A stretch of 59,083 bases of DNA from Oscillospiraceae bacterium (GTDB lineage: Bacteria; Bacillota; Clostridia; Oscillospirales; Oscillospiraceae). Of this stretch, positions 7,144-14,223 are shown piece after piece. The position numbers and the translations under genes were made by a program. Every line of letters begins with the position of its first letter. The stretch's first letter is position 1. The DNA lies in the NCBI GenBank assembly GCA_020025655.1, contig JAHHRR010000006.1:1-59083 (forward strand). Reading direction: 5' to 3'. The notes beneath the pieces are model-generated. The model was not told the DNA's origin and searched no databases. It saw only the letters and a program-made list of their open reading frames with translations.

Positions 7144-8580
7144 ATGGCAAAAGAAAAAAAGGTTGAGCAGATAACCGACATGGAGGTTGACTTTGCTCAG
7201 TGGTTTACAGACATCTGCACCAAGGCAGAGCTGGTTGACTATTCCGGCGTAAAGGGCTGCTACATTCTGCGCCCCTACGGTTATGCTATCTGGGAAAATA
7301 TCCAGAGTATTCTTGACAAAATGTTCAAGCGTGACGGACATGAAAATGTCTCCATGCCTATGCTTATTCCCGAGAGCCTTCTCCAGAAGGAGAAGGATCA
7401 TGTTGAGGGCTTTGCACCTGAGTGCGCATGGGTAACCATGGGCGGCAGCGAGGAGCTGCCTGAAAAGCTCTGCATCCGTCCTACATCCGAGACCCTTTTC
7501 TGCGACCATTGGAGTCATATTGTTCACTCATGGCGTGATCTGCCTATGAAATATAACCAGTGGTGCTCTGTTCTCCGCTGGGAGAAAACCACCCGTCCTT
7601 TCCTGCGTGGAAGAGAATTCCTCTGGCAGGAGGGCCATACTCTTCATGCTACCGCTGAGGAAGCAGAAGCAGAAACCAAGCATCAGCTTGAGGTTTATGC
7701 AGACCTGTGCGAAAACTATCTGGCAATGCCCGTTATCCGTGGCGTAAAGACCCAGAAGGAGAAGTTTGCAGGCGCAGAGAATACCTACACCATCGAGTGC
7801 ATGATGCACGATAAGAAGGCTCTCCAGTCCGGTACAAGCCATTACTTCGGCGACGGCTTTGCAAGACAGTTCGATATTACCTTCACCGATAAGGACAACA
7901 AGCAGAAATACCCCTTCCAGACTTCATGGGGCCTTTCCACCCGTATTATCGGCGGCGTTATCATGACTCACGGCGATAACAACGGCCTTGTTCTTCCTCC
8001 TGCAATCGCCCCTGTTCAGGTAGTTGTAGTTCCTGTTGCTCAGCATAAGGAAGGCGTTGTAGAGGCTGCTACCGCCCTCTACGAGAGCCTGAAGGCAGCA
8101 GGTATCAGAGCAAAGATTGATATAAGCGACAACAGCCTCGGCTGGAAGTGCGCTCAGTATGAAATGAAGGGTGTTCCTCTCAGACTTGAGATCGGACCCA
8201 GAGATATCGAGAACGGTGTATTTATGGCTGTCCGCCGTGATAACCGTGAAAAGACCTCCATTAACATTGCAGAGGCTGCTCAGATTGTTCCTCAGCTTCT
8301 GGACGAGGTTCAGAAGGGCCTTTACGCCAAGGCAAAGAAGAACATGGATGACCATACCTACGAGGCTCACTCCCTTGAGGAAGCCAAGGAGCTGCAGGAG
8401 AAAAACGGCGGCTTCATCAAGACCATGTGGTGCGGTGACCTTGAATGCGAGCTTGCTATGAAGGAGAAGGCAGGAATGTCCTCCCGCTGCATCCCCTACA
8501 AGCAGGAGCACATCGACGATGTCTGCCCTGTCTGCGGCAAGCCTGCAAAGCACATGATTTACTGGGGCGTAGCCTACTAA
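7144..8580 (+). CDS. proS: Prolyl-tRNA synthetase, archaeal/eukaryotic type
   Basis: It charges tRNA-Pro with proline in the cytoplasm. The 478-residue length and lack of the large editing insertion place it in the short archaeal/eukaryotic-like class found in many Clostridia. Class II motifs are clear: motif 2 around LRWEKTTRPFLRGREFLWQE (about 140-160) and motif 3 near SWGLSTRIIGG (about 262-272). The C-terminal segment has Cys residues in CPVCGKP typical of the zinc-like tail domain. Codon use is rich in C-ending codons, as in the highly expressed rpsB, tsf and gap genes here. It is monocistronic, with its own promoter and terminator. Confidence 0.96.
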   Translation: MAKEKKVEQITDMEVDFAQWFTDICTKAELVDYSGVKGCYILRPYGYAIWENIQSILDKMFKRDGHENVSMPMLIPESLLQKEKDHVEGFAPECAWVTMGGSEELPEKLCIRPTSETLFCDHWSHIVHSWRDLPMKYNQWCSVLRWEKTTRPFLRGREFLWQEGHTLHATAEEAEAETKHQLEVYADLCENYLAMPVIRGVKTQKEKFAGAENTYTIECMMHDKKALQSGTSHYFGDGFARQFDITFTDKDNKQKYPFQTSWGLSTRIIGGVIMTHGDNNGLVLPPAIAPVQVVVVPVAQHKEGVVEAATALYESLKAAGIRAKIDISDNSLGWKCAQYEMKGVPLRLEIGPRDIENGVFMAVRRDNREKTSINIAEAAQIVPQLLDEVQKGLYAKAKKNMDDHTYEAHSLEEAKELQEKNGGFIKTMWCGDLECELAMKEKAGMSSRCIPYKQEHIDDVCPVCGKPAKHMIYWGVAY

Positions 8581-8595
8581 TCATTTTAATTACAA

Positions 8596-8625
8596 AAAAG
8601 ACTTCGGAGAATTTCCGAAGTCTTT
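8596..8625. terminator. Terminator after proS
   Basis: Stem AAAAGACTTCGGA/TCCGAAGTCTTTT with a 4-base loop and a T run. Nearly the same hairpin recurs at 9044-9072 after dnaJ, so the small gene between is bracketed by two copies. Confidence 0.9.
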
Positions 8626-8640
8626 TTTTATAGCCTGAAT

Positions 8641-8919
8641 TTATTTACCGTCTTTATTAAACAGGGAGACGCTGTTAATAAGTATGGAGGCGAACGTAAG
8701 TCCCCATAAGGTTTTAGACATAGTAGGCACAACATCCATGAGTGCCGCCCAGTCTTCATTTAAAACCCATTTTGCATCTGTGGAGTAAAACTCACAGAGA
8801 GTTAAGGCCGTCAGGGATAAACTGAGATACCGAAACCACTTGGCATCTTTATTTTTAGAATACCATACTAAGTTTAATAATGCAGTAATGATTGCCGCAG
8901 CACCTAATATCATCCACAT
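8641..8919 (-). CDS. Small membrane protein of unknown function
   Basis: A 92-residue protein with hydrophobic segments at about residues 2-20, 28-45 and 68-85 and a polar stretch between. I do not recognise it. An AAAGGA box lies eight bases upstream of the ATG, supporting translation, and TATGAT near 8975 could serve as its -10 element. It is the only gene between two near-identical terminator hairpins. It could be a recent insertion or a small accessory gene. Confidence 0.55.
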   Translation of the reverse strand: MWMILGAAAIITALLNLVWYSKNKDAKWFRYLSLSLTALTLCEFYSTDAKWVLNEDWAALMDVVPTMSKTLWGLTFASILINSVSLFNKDGK

Positions 8920-9004
8920 GGCTGTAATCCTTTCGTTATTCTCCGTAAAAGCGGAGTTGTTATATTCCGACTATATCATATAGGTATAGTAACTTCAATC
9001 GGAT

Positions 9005-9044
9005 GACTTAAATTGCCATAAAAGCCGACTTAAATGCCATAAAA
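9005..9044. repeat. Short tandem direct repeat upstream of the small membrane protein
   Basis: GACTTAAATTGCCATAAAA at 9005-9023 is repeated with one base deleted at 9027-9044, a 22-base period. It lies between the dnaJ terminator and the promoter of the small membrane gene. It may be a binding-site pair or replication slippage. Confidence 0.6.
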
Positions 9045-9072
9045 AAAGACTTCGGAAAAACCGAAGTCTTTT
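9044..9072 (-). terminator. Terminator after dnaJ
   Basis: Stem AAAAGACTTCGG/CCGAAGTCTTTT with a five-base loop, six bases beyond the dnaJ stop and followed by T residues on the minus strand. It ends the hrcA-grpE-dnaK-dnaJ operon. Confidence 0.9.
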
Positions 9073-9077
9073 AATTT

Positions 9078-10214
9078 TTACTTTTTATGTTTGCCGAAGA
9101 TGCCGGCTTTAGGAGCAACACTGCTGTCGCCCATTGCAACGGCATATTCACGAAGCTTTTCCTTCTGAGCGGATGTCATTGTTTTAGGAACAACTACATT
9201 TACAGAAACGAACTGATCGCCGCGTCCGCCGCCTCTGAGGAAGGGAATACCCTTGCCACGGAGTCTGAATACTGCGCCGGGCTGTGTACCTTCGGGAATG
9301 GTAAGCTTGACCTTGCCGTCGAGAGTGGGTACTTCAATTTCAGCACCCAGAGCAGCCTGAGCGAAGCTTATCTCCTGTTCAAGAAGCACGGATGTACCTT
9401 CACGTTCAAATCTCTCGTGAGTCTTTACCATGACAGTGACCAGCAGATCGCCGTTTGCGCCGCCGTTTATACCGTCATTGCCCTTGCCGGTAACGGAAAT
9501 GGTCTGACCGTTATCAATACCGGCGGGGATTTTAACCTTCAGTCTTGTCTGTCTGCGGACTTTACCTAAGCCGCGGCAGGTTTTACAGGGCTGATGAATG
9601 ATTTTACCTGAACCATGGCATTTCTGGCAGGGACCGGTGGACTGAGCCATGCCGAAGGGAGTACGCTGAGTGGTACGGACAGTACCGGAACCCTTACAAT
9701 CAGGGCATATCTCAGCAGTTGTGCCGGGAGCACAGCCTGTGCCCTTACATTCAGAACAGGTCTCGACTCTCTGAACGCTGACCTCTTTTTCACAGCCGAA
9801 TGCAGCCTCTTCAAAACTGATAGTAACAGTTGCTCTGAGGTTTTCGCCCTTACGGGGTGCATTGGGGTTGCGGGATTTGGTACGGCTTCCGCCGAATCCA
9901 AAGATATCACCGAAGATATCACCTATATCACCGAAACCGTCAAAACCGCCGAATCCGCCGAATCCACCACCGTAACCGGCATTGGGATCGAAGGCTGCGT
10001 GGCCGAACTGATCGTACTTTTTACGCTTTTCTTCATCGGAGAGAACTTCGTAGGCTTCGTTGGCTTCTTTAAAGCGCTCCTCACATTCTTTGTCTCCGGG
10101 ATGCAAATCAGGATGGTTTGCCTTGGTTATTTTACGATATGCTTTTTTTATTTCATCGGCTGTGGCGCTTTTATCTACGCCAAGAACCTCATAATAGTCT
10201 CTTTTATCTGCCAT
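9078..10214 (-). CDS. dnaJ: Chaperone DnaJ
   Basis: Co-chaperone that delivers unfolded proteins to DnaK and stimulates its ATPase. The 378 residues show all class I parts: J domain with HPD near residue 34, a Gly/Phe-rich stretch (75-110), four CxxCxGxG zinc repeats (about 145-210: CSECKGTG, CPDCKGSG, CQKCHGSG, CKTCRGLG) and the C-terminal substrate-binding domains. It is the last gene of the heat-shock operon, 91 bases after dnaK. A long hairpin in that gap may lower its expression relative to dnaK. A good RBS (GAGAGGAG) precedes the ATG. Confidence 0.97.
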   Translation of the reverse strand: MADKRDYYEVLGVDKSATADEIKKAYRKITKANHPDLHPGDKECEERFKEANEAYEVLSDEEKRKKYDQFGHAAFDPNAGYGGGFGGFGGFDGFGDIGDIFGDIFGFGGSRTKSRNPNAPRKGENLRATVTISFEEAAFGCEKEVSVQRVETCSECKGTGCAPGTTAEICPDCKGSGTVRTTQRTPFGMAQSTGPCQKCHGSGKIIHQPCKTCRGLGKVRRQTRLKVKIPAGIDNGQTISVTGKGNDGINGGANGDLLVTVMVKTHERFEREGTSVLLEQEISFAQAALGAEIEVPTLDGKVKLTIPEGTQPGAVFRLRGKGIPFLRGGGRGDQFVSVNVVVPKTMTSAQKEKLREYAVAMGDSSVAPKAGIFGKHKK

Positions 10215-10230
10215 ACAGCGCTCCTCTCTA

Positions 10231-10287
10231 CTCCCGGATTACGCACCATTGAGGCGGGGAAATTTTCCTCGCCTCAATGTTCGGGAG
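10231..10287 (-). promoter_or_regulatory. Long hairpin in the dnaK-dnaJ gap
   Basis: An outer stem CTCCCG (10231-10236) with CGGGAG (10282-10287) encloses a second stem ATTGAGGCG...CGCCTCAAT (10248-10278). No T run follows on the minus strand, so it looks like an RNA stability or partial-attenuation element, not a full terminator. Confidence 0.65.
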
Positions 10288-10305
10288 TTATATGAAAGAT
10301 TTGGA

Positions 10306-12165
10306 TTACTTGTTGTCGTCATCGACTACGGTGTAGTCGGCGTCGTAGTAGTCCTGACCGCCTGCGTTGCCGCCGGGCTGTCCGCCCTGTGCCTGGCTGG
10401 GATCAAAACCTGCACCCTGACCGGGCTGTCCGCCCTGTGCCTGATACATCTTTTCGGAAATCTTGTAGAAGGCCTGAGTCAGCTCTTCGGTAGCGCTCTT
10501 AATAGCAGCGGTATCGGTGCCGGTGAGAGCGGTCTTTAATGCAGAGAGCTTTGCTTCTACTTCGCTCTTGTCGGCAGCGTCAATCTTATCGCCCATTTCT
10601 GCGAGAGTCTTTTCAGTCTGGTATACCATCTGATCACCCTGGTTGCGGACGTCAACTTCTTCTTTGCGCTTTGCATCTTCTGCAGCGTACATCTCAGCTT
10701 CCTTAACAGCCTTGTCGATGTCTTCCTTGGACATATTGGAGGAAGCGGTGATGGTGATGTGCTGCTCCTTGCCGGTGCCTAAATCCTTAGCGGATACGTT
10801 TACGATACCGTTGGCATCGATATCGAAGGAAACTTCGATCTGAGGAACACCACGGCGTGCAGGAGCAATGCCGTCCAGATGGAAGCGGCCGAGGCTCTTG
10901 TTGTAAGCAGCCATCTCACGCTCGCCCTGAAGAACATTGACTTCAACGGAAGTCTGGTTATCAGCAGCAGTAGAGAATACCTGACTCTTACGGGTAGGAA
11001 TGGAAGTGTTGCGCTCGATGAGCTTGGTGCATACACCGCCCAGAGTTTCGATACCCAGAGACAGAGGAGTTACATCGACCAGAACGATGCCTTCAACATC
11101 GCCGGACATAACGCCGCCCTGAATGGAAGCGCCCATTGCAACGCACTCATCGGGGTTGATGCCCTTGAAGCCTTCCTTACCGACAATGGACTTAACCATT
11201 TCCTGAACTGCGGGGATACGGCTGGAACCGCCGACCAGCAGAACCTTGGTGATGTCGCTGGGCTGGAGACCGGAGTCGGACAGAGCCTGACGGACAGGAC
11301 CCATGGTCTTTTCAACAAGATGATGAGTGAGCTCATTGAACTTAGCTCTGGTAAGAGTGATGTCAAGGTGCTTGGGGCCGGTAGCATCAGCAGTGATGTA
11401 AGGCAGGTTAATGTTGGAGGTGGTAACACCGGACAGCTCAACCTTTGCCTTCTCAGCAGCCTCACGCAGTCTCTGCATAGCAACCTTATCGGTGCTCAGG
11501 TCTACGCCCTCTGCCTTCTTGAATTCTTCAACCAGATAATTGGTGATGCAGGCATCGAAGTCATCGCCGCCCAGACGGTTGTTACCGGCAGTTGCCAGAA
11601 CATCAATAACGCCGTCGCCGATTTCCAGAACAGATACATCGAAGGTACCGCCGCCGAGGTCGTATACCATGATCTTCTGATCGTTTTCCTTATCCAGACC
11701 GTAAGCAAGAGCTGCTGCGGTAGGCTCGTTGATGATACGCTTTACTTCAAGACCTGCAATCTTACCTGCATCCTTGGTTGCCTGACGCTGAGCGTCGGTG
11801 AAGTAAGCAGGAACGGTGATAACTGCCTCGCTGACAGTCTGGCCCAGATATGCCTCTGCATCTGCTTTCAGCTTCTGCAGAATCATAGCGCTCAGCTCCT
11901 GAGGAGTGTAGGACTTATCGCCGATAGTAACTTTATAATCAGTACCCATTTCACGCTTAATGGAAGTGATGGTGCGATCGGGGTTGGTAATTGCCTGACG
12001 CTTTGCAACCTGACCTACCATACGCTCGCCGGTCTTTGCAAATGCAACGACGGAAGGAGTAGTACGTGCGCCTTCAGCGTTGGGGATAACTACGGTCTCG
12101 CCGCCTTCCATGACGGCTACGCAGCTGTTTGTTGTACCAAGATCTATACCTATTATTTTACCCAT
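10306..12165 (-). CDS. dnaK: Chaperone DnaK (Hsp70)
   Basis: Hsp70 chaperone that binds and refolds exposed hydrophobic peptides in an ATP cycle driven by DnaJ and GrpE. At 619 residues it has the normal length. Signatures are complete: GIDLGTTNSCVAV near residue 5, the second Hsp70 signature (VYDLGGGTFDVSVLEIG, about 167-183), and VLLVGGSSRIPAVQ near 310. The C-terminal tail is rich in Gly, Gln and Ala and ends in an acidic DADYTVVDDD stretch. GGAGG lies nine bases upstream. Third gene of the HrcA-controlled operon. Confidence 0.98.
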   Translation of the reverse strand: MGKIIGIDLGTTNSCVAVMEGGETVVIPNAEGARTTPSVVAFAKTGERMVGQVAKRQAITNPDRTITSIKREMGTDYKVTIGDKSYTPQELSAMILQKLKADAEAYLGQTVSEAVITVPAYFTDAQRQATKDAGKIAGLEVKRIINEPTAAALAYGLDKENDQKIMVYDLGGGTFDVSVLEIGDGVIDVLATAGNNRLGGDDFDACITNYLVEEFKKAEGVDLSTDKVAMQRLREAAEKAKVELSGVTTSNINLPYITADATGPKHLDITLTRAKFNELTHHLVEKTMGPVRQALSDSGLQPSDITKVLLVGGSSRIPAVQEMVKSIVGKEGFKGINPDECVAMGASIQGGVMSGDVEGIVLVDVTPLSLGIETLGGVCTKLIERNTSIPTRKSQVFSTAADNQTSVEVNVLQGEREMAAYNKSLGRFHLDGIAPARRGVPQIEVSFDIDANGIVNVSAKDLGTGKEQHITITASSNMSKEDIDKAVKEAEMYAAEDAKRKEEVDVRNQGDQMVYQTEKTLAEMGDKIDAADKSEVEAKLSALKTALTGTDTAAIKSATEELTQAFYKISEKMYQAQGGQPGQGAGFDPSQAQGGQPGGNAGGQDYYDADYTVVDDDNK

Positions 12166-12236
12166 TGTATTTTCCTCCAGTATATGAGATTGAATTTACT
12201 AACTTAAATATATATCAAACCCGTGCATCCTGCACT

Positions 12237-12830
12237 TTAGTTTGCAACTTTTACCATGGAGAAGCGGATTACCTTTTCCTCCAGCTTGAAGCCCTTCTGG
12301 AAGACTTCAACGATTTCGTTTTCGCCCTTTTCCTCATCATCTATGTGCATTACTGCGTTGTGAAGATTGGGGTCGAACTTTTCACCGACATCGGCGATTG
12401 CGCTGACACCCAGACTCTCAAGAGTCTTTAAGAACTGGGTCATAATCATTTCCACGCCCTTGGCATAGGCCTCGTCCTGAGTTTCCTGTTTTAATGCTCT
12501 TTCCAGATTATCGTAAACAGGAAGGAAGGATTTAACGGTGTTTGCCTTAATGTCTCCGTAAAGCTCGGTTTTTTCCTTTGCGCTGCGGCGGCGGAAATTG
12601 TCATACTCGGCATAAAGTCTGAGATACTTATCATTAAGGGCAGCTATTTCATCTGCCTGAGAAGGCTTTGTTTCTTCTTTCTTCTCTTCAACCGGCTTGT
12701 CTTCCTTTTTCTTGGAGCATTTCTTGCCGTTTTTCTTGTCGTCAGTCTTTGTCTCTTCGGAAGTGCTAACTTCTTCGGCTTTTACTTCCTCCTCAGCCTG
12801 AGGAGCAGTTTCTTTTTTATCTGTGCTCAT
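12237..12830 (-). CDS. grpE: Nucleotide exchange factor GrpE
   Basis: GrpE releases ADP from DnaK. The first 65 residues are a charged, Lys/Glu-rich extension, followed by the long helical dimer stalk (EIAALNDKYLRLYAEYDNFRRR) and the C-terminal beta domain ending in VIRFSMVKVAN. I place the start at MSTDKKE (12830), because GGGAG lies about nine bases before it and only one base before the upstream in-frame ATG at 12839. The gene then overlaps the end of hrcA by 14 bases, indicating translational coupling. Confidence 0.93.
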   Translation of the reverse strand: MSTDKKETAPQAEEEVKAEEVSTSEETKTDDKKNGKKCSKKKEDKPVEEKKEETKPSQADEIAALNDKYLRLYAEYDNFRRRSAKEKTELYGDIKANTVKSFLPVYDNLERALKQETQDEAYAKGVEMIMTQFLKTLESLGVSAIADVGEKFDPNLHNAVMHIDDEEKGENEIVEVFQKGFKLEEKVIRFSMVKVAN

Positions 12831-13908
12831 TCGGATCATCTCCCTTGATTATAAGCTTATTGTGCATACCTTCGGGCGGAGCCTCTCCGCCGCCCAGTCT
12901 GCGGGAAAGCCCGGCAGCAAGGAAGCTTAATTTTGCCGCCACGGCTGAATAGTCCATTCTGGTGGGACCTACTATACCGATAAGTCCCCGTGTGTTGTCA
13001 CCTGCATCATAGCTTGCAAGCACAACGCTTGAATCTTTAAGTTCTTCTGCTACGTTTTCCGGACCTATCAGAACTCTGACCTCGTCATCACCCTGCATGG
13101 TGCCTGAAGGGGGGAGCATATAATCTCCGCCGGAAAGGTAGTTTATTATATTATGGGCTTTATCAGGGTCTCTGTATTCAGGAAGATTCAAAAGCCTGTT
13201 CGTACCGGACACACTTGTTGTGGGGGTGTTTGCCTCTTTCAGAACCTCAATGGCAAAAGCTGAAATAACAGATGTAAGACCCATGGTGTCATCTGCTGCA
13301 CGCTCAGTGGAGTTTATAAGGTTCGGAGTGATTTCATCCTCTGTTATATTGGTGAAGCCTGAATTAAACAGGGAGGAAAGCCGCTGAACCATGTTCTGAT
13401 CAACAGAAATAGGCAGGTGAACCAGCTTGCTCTTAACAGAGTTGCCGCTGAGCATTACAACAATTATAAATGTATTGGCATCCACATAAATTAGGTCGAA
13501 ACGCTTTATTGTGGGAGCCTGCTGAGCGGTGAAGGCAAGAGCCGGATAATTTGTGAGCTGAGAGGCAAGCTTGCTTACATCGGAAATGGTGTCATCAAGC
13601 TCCTGAATCTTCTGATTTAAACGGCGGTTTAAATCTTCGGTTTCTTCAATGGAAAACTTCTGCTTTTCCATAAGCTCGTTTACATACATCCTGTATCCCA
13701 TAGGTGTGGGAACACGTCCGGCTGAGGTGTGGGGCTGTTCGAGATAGCCCATGTTGACAAGCTCAGCCAGTTCATTTCTGATGGTGGCTGAGGAACAGCC
13801 GAGACCTGCATTCTGGGCAATAACCTTACTGCCCACCGGCTCAGCTGTGTGAATGTATTCATCCACAACTGCCGCAAGTATTTTCTTTTTTCGATCACTT
13901 ATTTCCAT
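12817..13908 (-). CDS. hrcA: Heat-inducible transcription repressor HrcA
   Basis: HrcA binds CIRCE operators and represses the dnaK and groE operons until unfolded protein titrates GroEL. The 363-residue protein has an N-terminal winged helix (LAAVVDEYIHTAEPVGSK, then SSATIRNELAEL at about 38-50), followed by the GAF-like domain with VLIGPEN and GLIGIVGPTRMDY near the C-terminus. It is the first gene of the operon and is preceded by a CIRCE element, so it represses itself. Confidence 0.96.
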   Translation of the reverse strand: MEISDRKKKILAAVVDEYIHTAEPVGSKVIAQNAGLGCSSATIRNELAELVNMGYLEQPHTSAGRVPTPMGYRMYVNELMEKQKFSIEETEDLNRRLNQKIQELDDTISDVSKLASQLTNYPALAFTAQQAPTIKRFDLIYVDANTFIIVVMLSGNSVKSKLVHLPISVDQNMVQRLSSLFNSGFTNITEDEITPNLINSTERAADDTMGLTSVISAFAIEVLKEANTPTTSVSGTNRLLNLPEYRDPDKAHNIINYLSGGDYMLPPSGTMQGDDEVRVLIGPENVAEELKDSSVVLASYDAGDNTRGLIGIVGPTRMDYSAVAAKLSFLAAGLSRRLGGGEAPPEGMHNKLIIKGDDPNEHR

Positions 13909-13929
13909 TTTAATACCTGCACTGTCGTA

Positions 13930-13956
13930 TTAGCACTCTTGAGGCCAGACTGTTGG
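13930..13956 (-). promoter_or_regulatory. Degenerate second CIRCE half-site set
   Basis: TTAGCACTC (13930-13938) matches a CIRCE arm exactly. At the canonical nine-base spacing it is followed by GACTGTTGG, which keeps only five of nine bases of the other arm. The exact arm also forms a widely spaced palindrome with GAGTGCTAA at 13971. It may be a weak extra HrcA site. Confidence 0.55.
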
Positions 13957-13979
13957 CACTCCTAACGCTCGAGTGCTAA
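13953..13979 (-). promoter_or_regulatory. CIRCE operator
   Basis: TTGGCACTC, nine bases, GAGTGCTAA. This matches the CIRCE consensus with a single mismatch. It overlaps the downstream edge of the -10 element of the hrcA promoter, so bound HrcA blocks transcription of hrcA-grpE-dnaK-dnaJ. Confidence 0.92.
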
Positions 13980-14006
13980 TATACACCCCGTTACCTTCTT
14001 TGTCAA
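13978..14006 (-). promoter_or_regulatory. Promoter of the hrcA-grpE-dnaK-dnaJ operon
   Basis: On the minus strand TTGACA (14001-14006) and TATATT (13978-13983) are 17 bases apart, an ideal housekeeping promoter. The -10 overlaps the CIRCE arm by two bases. Confidence 0.9.
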
Positions 14007-14223
14007 TAGCTTAGCCATCTGCTTTTTAAAGTTAACATTTTGGAAATATAAGAAAAAAGTATGAATTTCCAAGAAATTATACAAAATCGATACAAATAAT
14101 ATGCAGAAGCGATACAAGAGCGGATTATAATTCGGTCATAATAAAAAATAGTGTGACTTTTTTACGGTTTTATACGTTATTTATAATGTAACAGCGCAAA
14201 CTTTTGATGAAAGGAAGGAAAAC

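Noticed and set aside
10879..12207. Long open frame of 442 codons opposite dnaK
   Set aside because: It is exactly antisense to the conserved dnaK gene, a well-known artefact of its codon usage. Its predicted protein matches no family and has no RBS.
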